In this document: positions 42,314 through 51,273 of the stretch, in pieces
Layout: the number at the start of each line of letters is the position of its first letter
Position numbering within the stretch: the stretch's first letter is position 1
Source: Aquimarina sp042434915
Lineage (GTDB): Bacteria > Bacteroidota > Bacteroidia > Flavobacteriales > Flavobacteriaceae
NCBI RefSeq assembly: GCF_042434915.1
Contig: NZ_CP170198.1
Coordinates: 124,001-188,000 of the forward strand
Direction: 5' to 3'
DNA: 64,000 nt
Translations under genes and position numbers: made by a program
Notes under the pieces: generated by a model
The model's database searches: none
The model's input: only the letters and a program-made list of their open reading frames with translations
Told to the model about the DNA's origin: nothing

Positions 42314-44488
42314 ATGAAATGGAGTGAAATTCTATCAGCGGTAAACAAAGTTCTGGGTCGGGAAATTAAGGCCGATGAACCTGTGAATCTTACTGATGCA
42401 GAAAAAACAGCAGTGAACGCGTTACATGATGGGTTCGCTGAAAAATTTGAGACGGAGCATAATAAACGCGCCTCAGCAACTAAAGAAGTCGAAGCTTCAA
42501 ACAAAGCTATCGATGCGTTTATGAAGGAGCAAGGTATTGAGCCTGCTGCAAAAGAAGTTGAAGATACGGACGAGGAGAATCCGTCGACGGTTTTGCCTAA
42601 TGCAGATTCCAGTTTGCAGGAAAAAATCAATGCGGTCTTAAAAGATAATAAGCAACTCAAGGCTTCTAATCAAAAATTAGCTGCCGATGTAGAGAAGCTT
42701 AAAATACTTCCTACTGCCGAGGTGCCTGAAAAAATCAAAGCAAACATGAATACACACAGTTACAAGCACTCTGCTACACATTTATTTGGGCAGGATGTAG
42801 ATTACAATGCTTTTGAAGGTCGTCCTTGGAATAAGGCAGCAAAAGAAGCTAGTTTGGGCAATCCGATTGATCAGATTAAAGCAGCTACCGATTGGACCGA
42901 TACAGCTAATATTGATAAGCTGAATCAGGATATTCAAAATTATTTCAGAAAACATACCAAAGAGATTAAGCATACGCTTCTTGATGGTTTGGAGATGAAG
43001 AAATACATGAAAATGATTTCTGGAGTTTCCGATGAGTTGGTTTGGACTACCCTGACAACCGGTGAAATTACACAATCGCTTAAGAAAAAGTATTTACCCA
43101 AAAACAAAGCCAAGTTCGATGCTGAGAAGGCGAAAGTACGCGACATCCAGATCGACATGACTTTTGAAGGGTATAAGCTTAAGTTACTGGAAAAATCCTA
43201 CTTACAAAACTTCCAACAACTGGGTATAGCTGGATCGAATCCATATAAAGAGACTTTTGTACGATATCTCGTCGCTGCAATCATGAAAGAAGCGCGTAAG
43301 GAGGATAAAATTGTGATGGGTCGAGGAGTATATTTTAAAGATCCTGATCGTGATACTCCGGCAAGTTACATGAATAACTTTGATGGATTGTTAAAGCATA
43401 TTCATAAAGCTAGAGGCGTCAAGTACCGTCCGTTCAAAATGGGACAGCCAACCGAGCAAAACATTTATGAATATTTAAATTCAATGGTAGAGAAACTACC
43501 ATATGAGATCCGTATTCTTCCAGATCTGCAAATCGTTTGCTCTCCTTACTGGAAACGTAAATATAATGATGCACGTGAGCTTAAAAAAGGAGTACAAAAG
43601 AACTATGATGGTGATATCGATTATGTTGATGGCTTTAAAAACATAGAAATAGTAACCTATGATCAATTAGAAGGTCAAAACTTAATTTATATCACAACTA
43701 AGGATAATGAATATGGTTTAACTGATAAGCCAGGAGAGGATGGATTCTTACAATTTGAAAAAAACAAGCGAGATATTGATGTCTTTGGAGACTATAAACT
43801 AGGAACCTTTATCGCAATGTTTGGTCGTAAACTGTTTGATGTAGCTACAAACAGCTATGAGAACCAATTATTTTTCTCTAATGATGTAGAATTCTTAACA
43901 GATACGTATGTGCCTGTTCCTGCTGATACAGCTATACCTTCTTTAGCTACGCATCATTCATTAGTGATTGGTTCGGGTAACACTTCGGCTACTAATATTA
44001 CTGATTTTAAAGACGCAACCGTTGGTCAAAAAGTATACCTATTAGGAAATGCTGATAGTAACGTATCAACTGTGAAAAACACTGAAAGTATTGTGCTTAA
44101 AGGCGGTGTTGACTTTCCGTTAGCTAACGGTAATCTCTTGGTGCTTAATGCACTTCCGGGCGGCAAGTTTATAGAGGTAGAACGTAAATTAGTGACAGAC
44201 ATAGAGCAAGTGACACATGTGCAACTTGCAGCAGATGCAACTACAGCAGATGCATTACAGGGAACTAACTTTATTACACAAGCTAATACAACACCAACTG
44301 CATTTACAGACATTGAAAATGCAGTGGTAGATGAAGTGTATACGATTACAGGTGGCAGCGGTACAAACGCTACGACTATTGCTAGTGGAGGTAAATTCTT
44401 TATTTCTGAAACAATCACCTTAACCGTTGACAAGTTCATTACTGTGGTATATAACGGGGATCAGTTCGTAGAGCAGAACCGCGGGTAG
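42314..44488 (+). CDS. Major capsid protein with N-terminal scaffold-like and C-terminal decoration domains
   Basis: 724 aa, far longer than a plain HK97-type capsid. Residues about 1-145 are charged coiled coil with an NKRASATKEVEASNKAIDAF stretch (scaffold-like). The middle (about 170-540) has capsid-type features (FVRYLVAAIMKEARKEDKIV, GRGVYFKD, FGDYKLGTFIAMFGRKL). After about residue 543 come two related beta-rich repeats (ATNITDFKDATVGQKVYLLG and TAFTDIENAVVDEVYTITGG) that also occur in the next protein. Highly likely the capsid by position between protease and terminase. Confidence 0.75.
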   Translation: MKWSEILSAVNKVLGREIKADEPVNLTDAEKTAVNALHDGFAEKFETEHNKRASATKEVEASNKAIDAFMKEQGIEPAAKEVEDTDEENPSTVLPNADSSLQEKINAVLKDNKQLKASNQKLAADVEKLKILPTAEVPEKIKANMNTHSYKHSATHLFGQDVDYNAFEGRPWNKAAKEASLGNPIDQIKAATDWTDTANIDKLNQDIQNYFRKHTKEIKHTLLDGLEMKKYMKMISGVSDELVWTTLTTGEITQSLKKKYLPKNKAKFDAEKAKVRDIQIDMTFEGYKLKLLEKSYLQNFQQLGIAGSNPYKETFVRYLVAAIMKEARKEDKIVMGRGVYFKDPDRDTPASYMNNFDGLLKHIHKARGVKYRPFKMGQPTEQNIYEYLNSMVEKLPYEIRILPDLQIVCSPYWKRKYNDARELKKGVQKNYDGDIDYVDGFKNIEIVTYDQLEGQNLIYITTKDNEYGLTDKPGEDGFLQFEKNKRDIDVFGDYKLGTFIAMFGRKLFDVATNSYENQLFFSNDVEFLTDTYVPVPADTAIPSLATHHSLVIGSGNTSATNITDFKDATVGQKVYLLGNADSNVSTVKNTESIVLKGGVDFPLANGNLLVLNALPGGKFIEVERKLVTDIEQVTHVQLAADATTADALQGTNFITQANTTPTAFTDIENAVVDEVYTITGGSGTNATTIASGGKFFISETITLTVDKFITVVYNGDQFVEQNRG

Positions 44489-44495
44489 CTTATTG

Positions 44496-44525
44496 TATCC
44501 CTTTTTATAAGGGGTGTTATTTTAT
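44496..44525 (+). terminator. Weak hairpin between capsid genes
   Basis: TCCCTT / AAGGGG stem (about 44498-44514, one G-T pair) followed by GTTATTTTATT. Might lower expression of the following gene relative to the capsid gene. Confidence 0.35.
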
Positions 44526-44546
44526 TAACTTTTTAATATTTTTACA

Positions 44547-45371
44547 ATGTCATACGTTAAAGTAAATATAAGAAAAAAGCCTGGTGGTGGTGCGCCACAA
44601 GCTAAAAGCCAAGAGGTTGTTGTGATCGATTTAGCTGATGTAGCTATATGGCCCAGCCGTGACGGCAAAGGCGTGCTTATGGTGGGCGATATACAGATGA
44701 AGCCAGGTAAATATGCAACGATCATCGAAGCGACAGCGAGCACGATTAGTTTACCAGTAACCAGTGAAGGTGAAGAGGATGCTGTGTCGTTTACATCTTT
44801 ACCAGAATTTTCACATCCGGGTAGCTCCTTAGAATTCGATGAGTTCATCACTAATATGACCAACAGAAACTTAGCCATAGGTTTCAAAATTGGTGCTTGC
44901 GATGGTGATGTGCCTTATTACAGATTTTATGGTACTCCGTGTACACCACTATCTTTAATGGTAGAGGGAACCAACAATAATGAGAGTACTTCCAACTTGG
45001 TGAAGTTTCAGCAATTCCAAAAAAGTAGATCCGTACCGGGTAGATATTCGGGAACTGTAACCTTTGCAACGGTTAACGCTGTAGCTGCAGATGCGACTAC
45101 GGTAGATGTGGCTGCGGGATCCGGTAGATATCAATTACAGGATAATTCTATTGCTATTGGTATAACTGATATTTTAAATGCCACAACAGGCCTTCAATAC
45201 ACTTTACTGGGTAGTGGTGGTACTAATCCGGCGACAATTGCATCTTCAGCTGCAAATTTTATTTTAGCAGGTGCGGTTGACTGGCAAGGTTTAGCGGGAA
45301 CACAAATCACCTTTGAGGCAATTGATCAAGGAGCAGGAGATCACGTTTTTGTAGAACGATCCAGAAGTTAA
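44547..45371 (+). CDS. Virion protein sharing the capsid decoration domain
   Basis: 274 aa. N-terminal half unrecognised; it opens with MSYVKVNIRKKPGGGAP. The C-terminal about 90 residues (AIGITDILNATTGLQYTLLG, then SGGTNPATIASSAANFILAG, ending DHVFVERSR) match the two C-terminal repeats of the capsid protein in pattern and order. Likely a head decoration, stabilising or tail-tube-type protein that uses the same module. It ends the operon just before a strong terminator. Confidence 0.6.
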   Translation: MSYVKVNIRKKPGGGAPQAKSQEVVVIDLADVAIWPSRDGKGVLMVGDIQMKPGKYATIIEATASTISLPVTSEGEEDAVSFTSLPEFSHPGSSLEFDEFITNMTNRNLAIGFKIGACDGDVPYYRFYGTPCTPLSLMVEGTNNNESTSNLVKFQQFQKSRSVPGRYSGTVTFATVNAVAADATTVDVAAGSGRYQLQDNSIAIGITDILNATTGLQYTLLGSGGTNPATIASSAANFILAGAVDWQGLAGTQITFEAIDQGAGDHVFVERSRS

Positions 45372-45392
45372 AAACAATTTAATAATGGTTGT

Positions 45393-45426
45393 AAAATCCT
45401 GATTACCGAGAAGTAATCAGGATTTT
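45393..45426 (+). terminator. Terminator of capsid operon
   Basis: AAAATCCTGATTAC (45393-45406), 6-nt loop, GTAATCAGGATTTT (45413-45426): a perfect 14-bp stem that includes its own T tract; works in both directions on sequence grounds. Confidence 0.85.
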
Positions 45427-45447
45427 CTGTGTTAAAATAGGTCAATT

Positions 45448-45548
45448 TCGTGCGTTTTGCACGATATCCGCACAAAATCGTGCGCAATTTCGTGCGATAT
45501 AACTATATGGTTATTAGTACTTTAAGTGGTTTGCGCACGAATGCACGA
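45448..45548. promoter_or_regulatory. GCACGA repeat cluster B before terminase operon
   Basis: Includes TCGTGC-N5-GCACGA (45448-45464, perfect dyad), GCACGATATCCGCACAA (45459-45475), ATCGTGCGCAATTTCGTGCG and TTTGCGCACGAATGCACGA (45530-45548). Shares its elements with cluster A at 32222. Candidate packaging site, replication iterons or late regulator sites. Confidence 0.6.
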
Positions 45549-45636
45549 TTTTAAGGCACTTTTTTAGTTCCTTTTGCCTCTCTTGTTCTTTTAATCAAAA
45601 TAAAAAAGAAAACACATGCTGTTTACATCTGTGGAT

Positions 45637-45672
45637 TGTCCATATATAGGATGCAATTGCATGCTATTTTGC
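45637..45672 (+). promoter_or_regulatory. Phage late promoter 3 (terminase operon)
   Basis: TGTCCATATATA, 16 bp, TATTTTGC. It overlaps the upstream end of the open frame that begins at 45616, which argues that the real start is the ATG at 45706. Confidence 0.7.
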
Positions 45673-45705
45673 AGTCAACAAATTAGGGAATCAAAACTAA
45701 AACTC

Positions 45706-46653
45706 ATGGCAACAACTAAGAACGATGTTATCGATTATTTAAAAAATGATCGCTCTCTTACTGGGGGAAAAAATCTATATAATAAAATGATTGGCAAATC
45801 TTTAGCGGTTCAAAATTCTTTTAATCGTATGATTAACTCCAGAGAAAATCTCGCTAAGATGTATTATGAGATAGGTAGAGTTGTGGGAATTACCGAGCGT
45901 GAAATTTTAATTTATACCTCACAACCTATTAAATCTATAACAGGCAAAAAGGTGATTAAGCTAACTCCTGTTAAAAAATCGTTGGACGATCTGATCCTTG
46001 CTTTTAATCCTAATAAAAAGATTGCGTATCACGAACTTAAAAAGTTTGCGTCCCGGTTAGCTGAAGAAAAGAAGGTTGAGTTCAAGAATCAAAAAGCCAG
46101 TACGCTGTCTGATGGTATACTTGCAACAGCTTCAAAAATTCGTATAGAACAATTAACTCATGCTCCCGCAGAAGTTAAAAATACGATTCGATTGTATGAG
46201 CAGTTTCCGTTCTTAAGATGGAAAAACTGTCCGGATGTATTTAAGATTCTGGTAGCCAATATGATCACAGCTTACAGCGAATACAGAGCAGCACATTCTT
46301 CTCTTTTTGAAAAAGCTAAGCAAGAAGAACTTGCAGCAATAGCTGCTACGGTAAAGGATAATTATATAGAAAACAAATTGATATGGGATGAGTTGGAGTA
46401 TTATCAGGAGAACCAACAAATATTAGGTAAGCATGAGATTTTTACTAAGCAAAATTTAGCTACAGAAATTTCAGAGATCAGCACAGAGGAGTTGAGTAAA
46501 AAGATAAGTAATATCAAAACAAATGTTAGCCGTAACAAAAAGAAGGCAACTGATAAACAAAGAAGTGATGCAGATCGTGAGAAATCTCAGGAGTTACTAG
46601 AAAAGTATGAACTTGAGTTAACTGTTGCAGAGCAGGAATTAGCCAAAAGATAA
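45706..46653 (+). CDS. Phage protein of unknown function, first gene of terminase operon
   Basis: 315 aa from the ATG at 45706 (MATTKNDVIDYLKNDRSLTG); 30 further upstream codons are open but lie in the promoter. Helical, with a long C-terminal coiled coil (EKSQELLEKYELELTVAEQE). By position just before the terminase genes it could act in packaging or as a scaffold, but no family is recognised. Confidence 0.6.
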   Translation: MATTKNDVIDYLKNDRSLTGGKNLYNKMIGKSLAVQNSFNRMINSRENLAKMYYEIGRVVGITEREILIYTSQPIKSITGKKVIKLTPVKKSLDDLILAFNPNKKIAYHELKKFASRLAEEKKVEFKNQKASTLSDGILATASKIRIEQLTHAPAEVKNTIRLYEQFPFLRWKNCPDVFKILVANMITAYSEYRAAHSSLFEKAKQEELAAIAATVKDNYIENKLIWDELEYYQENQQILGKHEIFTKQNLATEISEISTEELSKKISNIKTNVSRNKKKATDKQRSDADREKSQELLEKYELELTVAEQELAKR

Positions 46654-46655
46654 CT

Positions 46656-46988
46656 GTGAAGGTTTTAAAAAACAGAAAAACACATGCTCTGGACCTTTCT
46701 GATGATGAATTGGAAATGGTTTCAGAGCTTTCTGCACATAACCTACTACTCAAAGAAATTGCCCTGCAGCTTAATATTGATTACCGCAGTTTCATAGCTG
46801 CTTGGCGCAATAAAGAATCCAAAGTGTATTTGGCGCATCGTCGTGGTATAGATCAACAAGAGATCGATAAAAACGAAGCCTTACTAAATCAAGTTGCTGG
46901 AGGTAATATCACTGCGATTCAGATGTATGAAAACAATGAACGTATCCGTGCTTTTAATGATTCTAAAACAGAAATCTTCGGAATATGA
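46656..46988 (+). CDS. Small HTH protein, putative small terminase-like
   Basis: 110 aa from a GTG 2 bp after the preceding stop. An HTH-like segment (ELSAHNLLLKEIALQLNIDY followed by RSFIAAWRNKE) and an acidic helix resemble small terminase subunits, which recognise the packaging site. The following gene is the other candidate. Overlaps it by 4 bp. Confidence 0.55.
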   Translation: MKVLKNRKTHALDLSDDELEMVSELSAHNLLLKEIALQLNIDYRSFIAAWRNKESKVYLAHRRGIDQQEIDKNEALLNQVAGGNITAIQMYENNERIRAFNDSKTEIFGI

Positions 46989-47611
46989 ATGTACAAAGAG
47001 AACTTCTCGACGTAGATCTTGATACGCTTAGACGTTGGGTAGAGACGCGTGAAAACGAAGTAATGCCCGAGGAATTAGTCATTTATCTTGAACAGTTAGA
47101 AAAAGTATACGGTTGGCATCACACCATGATGCTCGAGCATGATATTATAAAGAATCTGATCGCTACCTATCCGGAGATGAGCCGATACAAGGCAAAGCAC
47201 ATCTATGCAGATGCTATTAATTATTTTTATTTGGATAACGATGTATCGCAGGAAGCATGGGCCAATATTTACGCCGAACGCCTTGATAAATTAGCGCTCT
47301 TACTGCTTAAAACGGCAGACACACCTGATCAATTACATAAGGTTAAAGACATCTGGAAGGAAGCTGCTACTCTTCGCGGAGCTTACAGTGATAAAAAAGA
47401 CGAAATTCCCGCAGAGTTTTACGAAAAGCGTGTGGTTCTATACACGAACAAATTAGAGGATATAGGGATGCCTCCAGTATCTCGTAGCGAAATTGCAAAA
47501 ATGATCGATGGTATGCCGCTCACTCAAGCAGAAGCGCTGGACTTAAAACGTGATGCAGCCATAGAGCCTCAAATCTTATTCAACCCAAATGAGTCGTCGT
47601 CCGAAGATTAA
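46985..47611 (+). CDS. Terminase-region protein, possible small subunit
   Basis: 208 aa, helical, acidic. Sits directly before the large terminase gene, overlapping it by 23 bp, and its central helix pattern (MSRYKAKHIYADAINYFYLD) is of the type seen in Bacteroidetes phage small terminases. No firm family. Either this or the preceding HTH protein is the DNA-recognising subunit. Confidence 0.5.
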   Translation: MNVQRELLDVDLDTLRRWVETRENEVMPEELVIYLEQLEKVYGWHHTMMLEHDIIKNLIATYPEMSRYKAKHIYADAINYFYLDNDVSQEAWANIYAERLDKLALLLLKTADTPDQLHKVKDIWKEAATLRGAYSDKKDEIPAEFYEKRVVLYTNKLEDIGMPPVSRSEIAKMIDGMPLTQAEALDLKRDAAIEPQILFNPNESSSED

Positions 47612-49319
47612 AAAAGGCGCAGATAGTCTTAAAAAGCTATTCGCTAATTGGCTGTCACAGCTTATTAGTATGATAGCTCCGCAGCATCTTGTAGCTATTT
47701 TAGGTCGTGGTACAGGTAAAACTACTGATATCATAGCAAAGCGATTAATAGATATATGCTATGACATGCCCGGCTGTTATATAGCGATCTCCAGTGATAC
47801 CTATATGAATGCGCTTAAAAACGTCTTACCCTCCATAATCGAAGGTTGGAAGCGTAACGGATGGATTGAAGGGATTCACTTCGTGGTTGGTACCAGGCCT
47901 CCTAAAAAGTTTTATCCTAAAGGTTATACAGGGCCTTACAAACCGCCTATTAGTTGGAAACATACAATTACTGTATTTACCGGAACACATTTCAAACTTA
48001 TCTCACAGGATCGACCTTCCACGGGCGCAGGTGATTCCTATCAGCATATCGTGGGCGATGAGATCAAGTACCAGGCAGAAAAAAAGATTAACAAACTGAC
48101 ACCTGCTTTACGTGGAGAGTTTGTGAGATTTGGTCATTCACCTTATTATATGGGAACGACCTTTACCTCAGATATGCCGAACCCAAATCACGGGGAGCAT
48201 GACTGGATCTTGAAGCGTAAGGAGAATATGGATCCCAAGCAGATAAAAACAATAATTTACTGCGCTGATATTGTCAACACCCTAAATATTGAAAAAGTAA
48301 ACGCTCAGGAAAACAACGATTTTATTGAAGTTAAGCGTATCAATAAAAATCTTGCTCGATGGGAGGCTCGGTTGAAAAAGGCCCGTCGCGGTTCAACATT
48401 TTTCTATATAGGCAGTAGTTTTGTAAATATTGATATACTGCGTCCAGAGTATTTTTATACTATCCTTAAAACCATGAACTTTAGAGAAGTGATGGTTGCA
48501 ATCTTCTCAATTCTACCAAAGCTGGAAAAAGGGCAAATGTTCTATCCTAACCTGTCACGAACTAACTTTTATGCTAATGGCTATAACTACACCAGGTATT
48601 CGAGAAGTAAAGATGGGAAAGATGTAGATCGAAGCTCGCTGGATTTAAAATATGTAAATCACCACGAACACTTAGAAGGTGGCTTGGACACGGGTAAAAT
48701 GTGTTCACTTGTCATAGGTCAACCTGAGAGCGCTGAGATTTATAGAGTGTTAAAAGAATTTTACACGCTACCCCCTGAGTTTTTGCCAGCTTTAGGCAAG
48801 AAGTTTAGAGAGTTTTTTAAAGATCATAGAAACAAACATTTCAAATTGTATCATGACCGGGCCGCAAATAAAATGCAAAGCGTTGGTGAAGATCATGCTT
48901 CAAAAATAAAGGAGGCTATCGAGTGGGATGTAAACAAAATAGCTACTGGTTGGACTGTCGAGCTTATGAGCCGTAATCAAGGTACTATCTATCAACAGAC
49001 AGAATACGAATTGATGTTGGAGATGTTAATCAAAAACAACAATAAAGACTTACCTCTGTTACTGATTGATCGTGCAGAATGTTCTGTTCTTAAGGGTAGT
49101 ATGGAGCAAGCCAAAGTAATAGTTAAGCAAAACAAAGAAGGTCAAAAAACAATCCATAAAGATAAGTCTTCCGAAAAAACGGATAATGAAGAGTTACTGC
49201 TTGCCTCTACTAACATGAGTGATGGTCTAAAGTACTTAGTCTGCCGTCCCGAATGGCTCGAAAAACTTGAGGGTAATTCCTTACTATTTTCACCCTCTGC
49301 CGACCCTGGAATACATTAA
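47589..49319 (+). CDS. terL: Terminase large subunit
   Basis: 576 aa. N-terminal ATPase: Walker A LGRGTGKTTD near residue 37 and Walker B-like HIVGDEIKY near residue 154. The C-terminal half contains acidic clusters (LDLKYVNHHEHLEGGLDTGK near 350, KLYHDRAAN near 418 and LLLIDRAECSVLKGS near 490) fitting the RNase H-like nuclease that cuts concatemers. Motor and nuclease for DNA packaging. Followed by a terminator. Confidence 0.85.
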   Translation: MSRRPKIKKGADSLKKLFANWLSQLISMIAPQHLVAILGRGTGKTTDIIAKRLIDICYDMPGCYIAISSDTYMNALKNVLPSIIEGWKRNGWIEGIHFVVGTRPPKKFYPKGYTGPYKPPISWKHTITVFTGTHFKLISQDRPSTGAGDSYQHIVGDEIKYQAEKKINKLTPALRGEFVRFGHSPYYMGTTFTSDMPNPNHGEHDWILKRKENMDPKQIKTIIYCADIVNTLNIEKVNAQENNDFIEVKRINKNLARWEARLKKARRGSTFFYIGSSFVNIDILRPEYFYTILKTMNFREVMVAIFSILPKLEKGQMFYPNLSRTNFYANGYNYTRYSRSKDGKDVDRSSLDLKYVNHHEHLEGGLDTGKMCSLVIGQPESAEIYRVLKEFYTLPPEFLPALGKKFREFFKDHRNKHFKLYHDRAANKMQSVGEDHASKIKEAIEWDVNKIATGWTVELMSRNQGTIYQQTEYELMLEMLIKNNNKDLPLLLIDRAECSVLKGSMEQAKVIVKQNKEGQKTIHKDKSSEKTDNEELLLASTNMSDGLKYLVCRPEWLEKLEGNSLLFSPSADPGIH

Positions 49320-49339
49320 CCAACCTCTTAAACTACTCC

Positions 49340-49365
49340 AAAACACCTCTAACGGGGTGTTTTTT
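49340..49365 (+). terminator. Terminator after terL
   Basis: AAAACACC (49340-49347) with GGTGTTTT (49355-49362 region) and a T run. Lies 20 bp after the stop. The 240 bp that follow, before the promoter at 49607, hold nothing else recognised. Confidence 0.75.
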
Positions 49366-49606
49366 GTTAGTATACGCTTCTGTTTTGCAACTTATTCGAC
49401 CATTTATAAAATCGTTCAATATTTAAATGTTTGAAAATCAAATATTAAACCCTGTTTCGAGTCACTTAAAGATATAGGGAGAAACAAATTATAGCGCCAC
49501 GCTCTACCTGTAAAATGCAATTGCATTTTTTTGGATTTTTTAGAGATATGACGGTGAATTTTGTTAGAAAAAATAATTTTTCTAGCGTTTTCAGAGTCTC
49601 AGAGGG

Positions 49607-49642
49607 TGTCCATATATACTAATGAGGCAAGAGGTATCATTG
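49607..49642 (+). promoter_or_regulatory. Phage late promoter 4 (portal operon)
   Basis: TGTCCATATATA, 16 bp, TATCATTG, then 4 nt and the ATG at 49647. Best match to the shared pattern; the transcript would be leaderless or nearly so. Confidence 0.75.
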
Positions 49643-49646
49643 TTAC

Positions 49647-49925
49647 ATGAATCCACGACACTACACAAGCTATGAGGAAGCTATAAGCTTGATGGAGCTC
49701 ATTACAGGTAAGGGCAACACGTTCTCATTTACTTATATGAAGCTTGATGGTACAGTGTCCTACGTAAGTAAGGCGGTGCTGCGTAGTAGAGCAGCTACTG
49801 GACTCAATGCAAAGCACCGTATACAATTCACAAATGTTGCTACTAATGAGCATAGGTCCTGTTACATACCACTACTTATGGCTGTAAATAACAAAAAAAT
49901 CAATCTTTATAATGAGCGTAGTTAA
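49647..49925 (+). CDS. Small phage protein before portal
   Basis: 92 aa, MNPRHYTSYEEAISLMELIT, mixed alpha/beta, containing FTYMKLDGTVSYVSKAVLRS, reminiscent of a small SH3-like or head-associated fold. Overlaps the portal gene by 14 bp. No family recognised. Confidence 0.55.
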   Translation: MNPRHYTSYEEAISLMELITGKGNTFSFTYMKLDGTVSYVSKAVLRSRAATGLNAKHRIQFTNVATNEHRSCYIPLLMAVNNKKINLYNERS

Positions 49926-51273
49926 ACTTAATACTAAGGATTATATAGCTTTAGATGATCATAAGGTCAGTTACTTTGAGATATCAGGTCGTAATTCCAA
50001 TACTGGATCTGACGAGAATAAGGACACCTTTACAGATTGGCATGAGAATACGTTGGATTTCGGAGATTTTAAGGTGATCCCCTTTGGCTCTCAAAATGAT
50101 ATTCCAGATAAGATCATCGAAACATTGTATCCCAATCACCTCGCGCCGCGTATACAGAATCGCAAAGTTGAGCTTCTAATTGAACAAGGGCCTTATTTAT
50201 ACATCACAAAACAAGATGGGAAACAATACTCCAGAGAACCAGCCGAGGATTCAAAAATACTGGAATGGTTAGAAGGTATTGACTTTGAAGAACAGCTTCA
50301 TCATAACGCTTCACAATACTATAATACCAATACTGTATTTTCAAAAGTTTACCGAGATCGTGCTAATTTAATCGGCTCTCAATCCTCATTAGCACTTATC
50401 GAAACACTAGATACGAGTAACTGTCGATTGGCGTATAGAAAAAATTCTAAAGCCAAAAAACCGACTCATGTAGTAATTGGCGATTTTAAATCTGGTAAAG
50501 AAGAGGAATACGAAGTATATCCATTGTTCAGCAAGCTTGAGCCATTTAAATATCCACTTGCAGTGCATTATTCGGTACGTAAAACATTCGGAATAAAACA
50601 CTACTCAATGCCAGAGATCTACGGAGCGTTACCTTGGATTAAGCGATCTACATCAATACCTAAGATAATTGAAGCCTTGACCAACAATAGTCTTAATATC
50701 AAGTGGCATATAACGTCACCAAAACGATATTGGGATGAAAAACGCAAAATCATACAAAATAATCTTAAAGATGGTGAAATATACACCGAGAGTATGTTGG
50801 ATGATCTCAAAGACAAAATATTCAAAGGGCTTAGCAAACTTTTATCTGGAGTCGAAAATGTAGGTAAATTTTGGCATAACGAGACGGTAACTGAAATGAT
50901 AGGCGGATCTATGGTGGAGCTTGGTTGGAAAATCACTCCTATAGAACAAAAGGTAAAAGATTACGTCAAGGCGCAGCTTGATATTGCTACTCAATCAGAT
51001 TTTGCAGTAGTTGCATCATTAGGACTACACGCGGCACTTGCGAACGTAGGTGCAGACGGTAAAAGTGACAGTGGATCGGAGCAGTTGTACGCATTAAAAA
51101 TTCATCAGCTTACCTCTGTCATGATTGCCGAATATTACGTAACAAAAGCCCTTAACGATGCTATCAAAGCAAAATTTGGTAAAAATATAAAGGTCGGATT
51201 TTACCATATTAATGCTGAGCGTGAGCAGGATATTACCGAGAGTAAACGTGTAACTAACGAAACTCCTATATAA
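49912..51273 (+). CDS. Putative portal protein
   Basis: 453 aa. Position after terL and size fit a portal. The centre carries PEIYGALPWIKRSTSIPKII, a helix-rich segment typical of Bacteroidetes phage portals, and the first 110 residues include IPFGSQNDIPDKIIETLYPN, also seen in such proteins. It would form the dodecameric DNA entry ring. Stop/start overlap (ATAATG) with the next gene. Confidence 0.65.
   Translation: MSVVKLNTKDYIALDDHKVSYFEISGRNSNTGSDENKDTFTDWHENTLDFGDFKVIPFGSQNDIPDKIIETLYPNHLAPRIQNRKVELLIEQGPYLYITKQDGKQYSREPAEDSKILEWLEGIDFEEQLHHNASQYYNTNTVFSKVYRDRANLIGSQSSLALIETLDTSNCRLAYRKNSKAKKPTHVVIGDFKSGKEEEYEVYPLFSKLEPFKYPLAVHYSVRKTFGIKHYSMPEIYGALPWIKRSTSIPKIIEALTNNSLNIKWHITSPKRYWDEKRKIIQNNLKDGEIYTESMLDDLKDKIFKGLSKLLSGVENVGKFWHNETVTEMIGGSMVELGWKITPIEQKVKDYVKAQLDIATQSDFAVVASLGLHAALANVGADGKSDSGSEQLYALKIHQLTSVMIAEYYVTKALNDAIKAKFGKNIKVGFYHINAEREQDITESKRVTNETPI

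Noticed and set aside
42295..42660. Minus-strand 121-codon frame opposite the capsid gene (and similar ones opposite 44026-44439 and 44525-44887)
   Set aside because: Ser/Ala/Val-rich antisense shadows of strong plus-strand genes, without start context or family.
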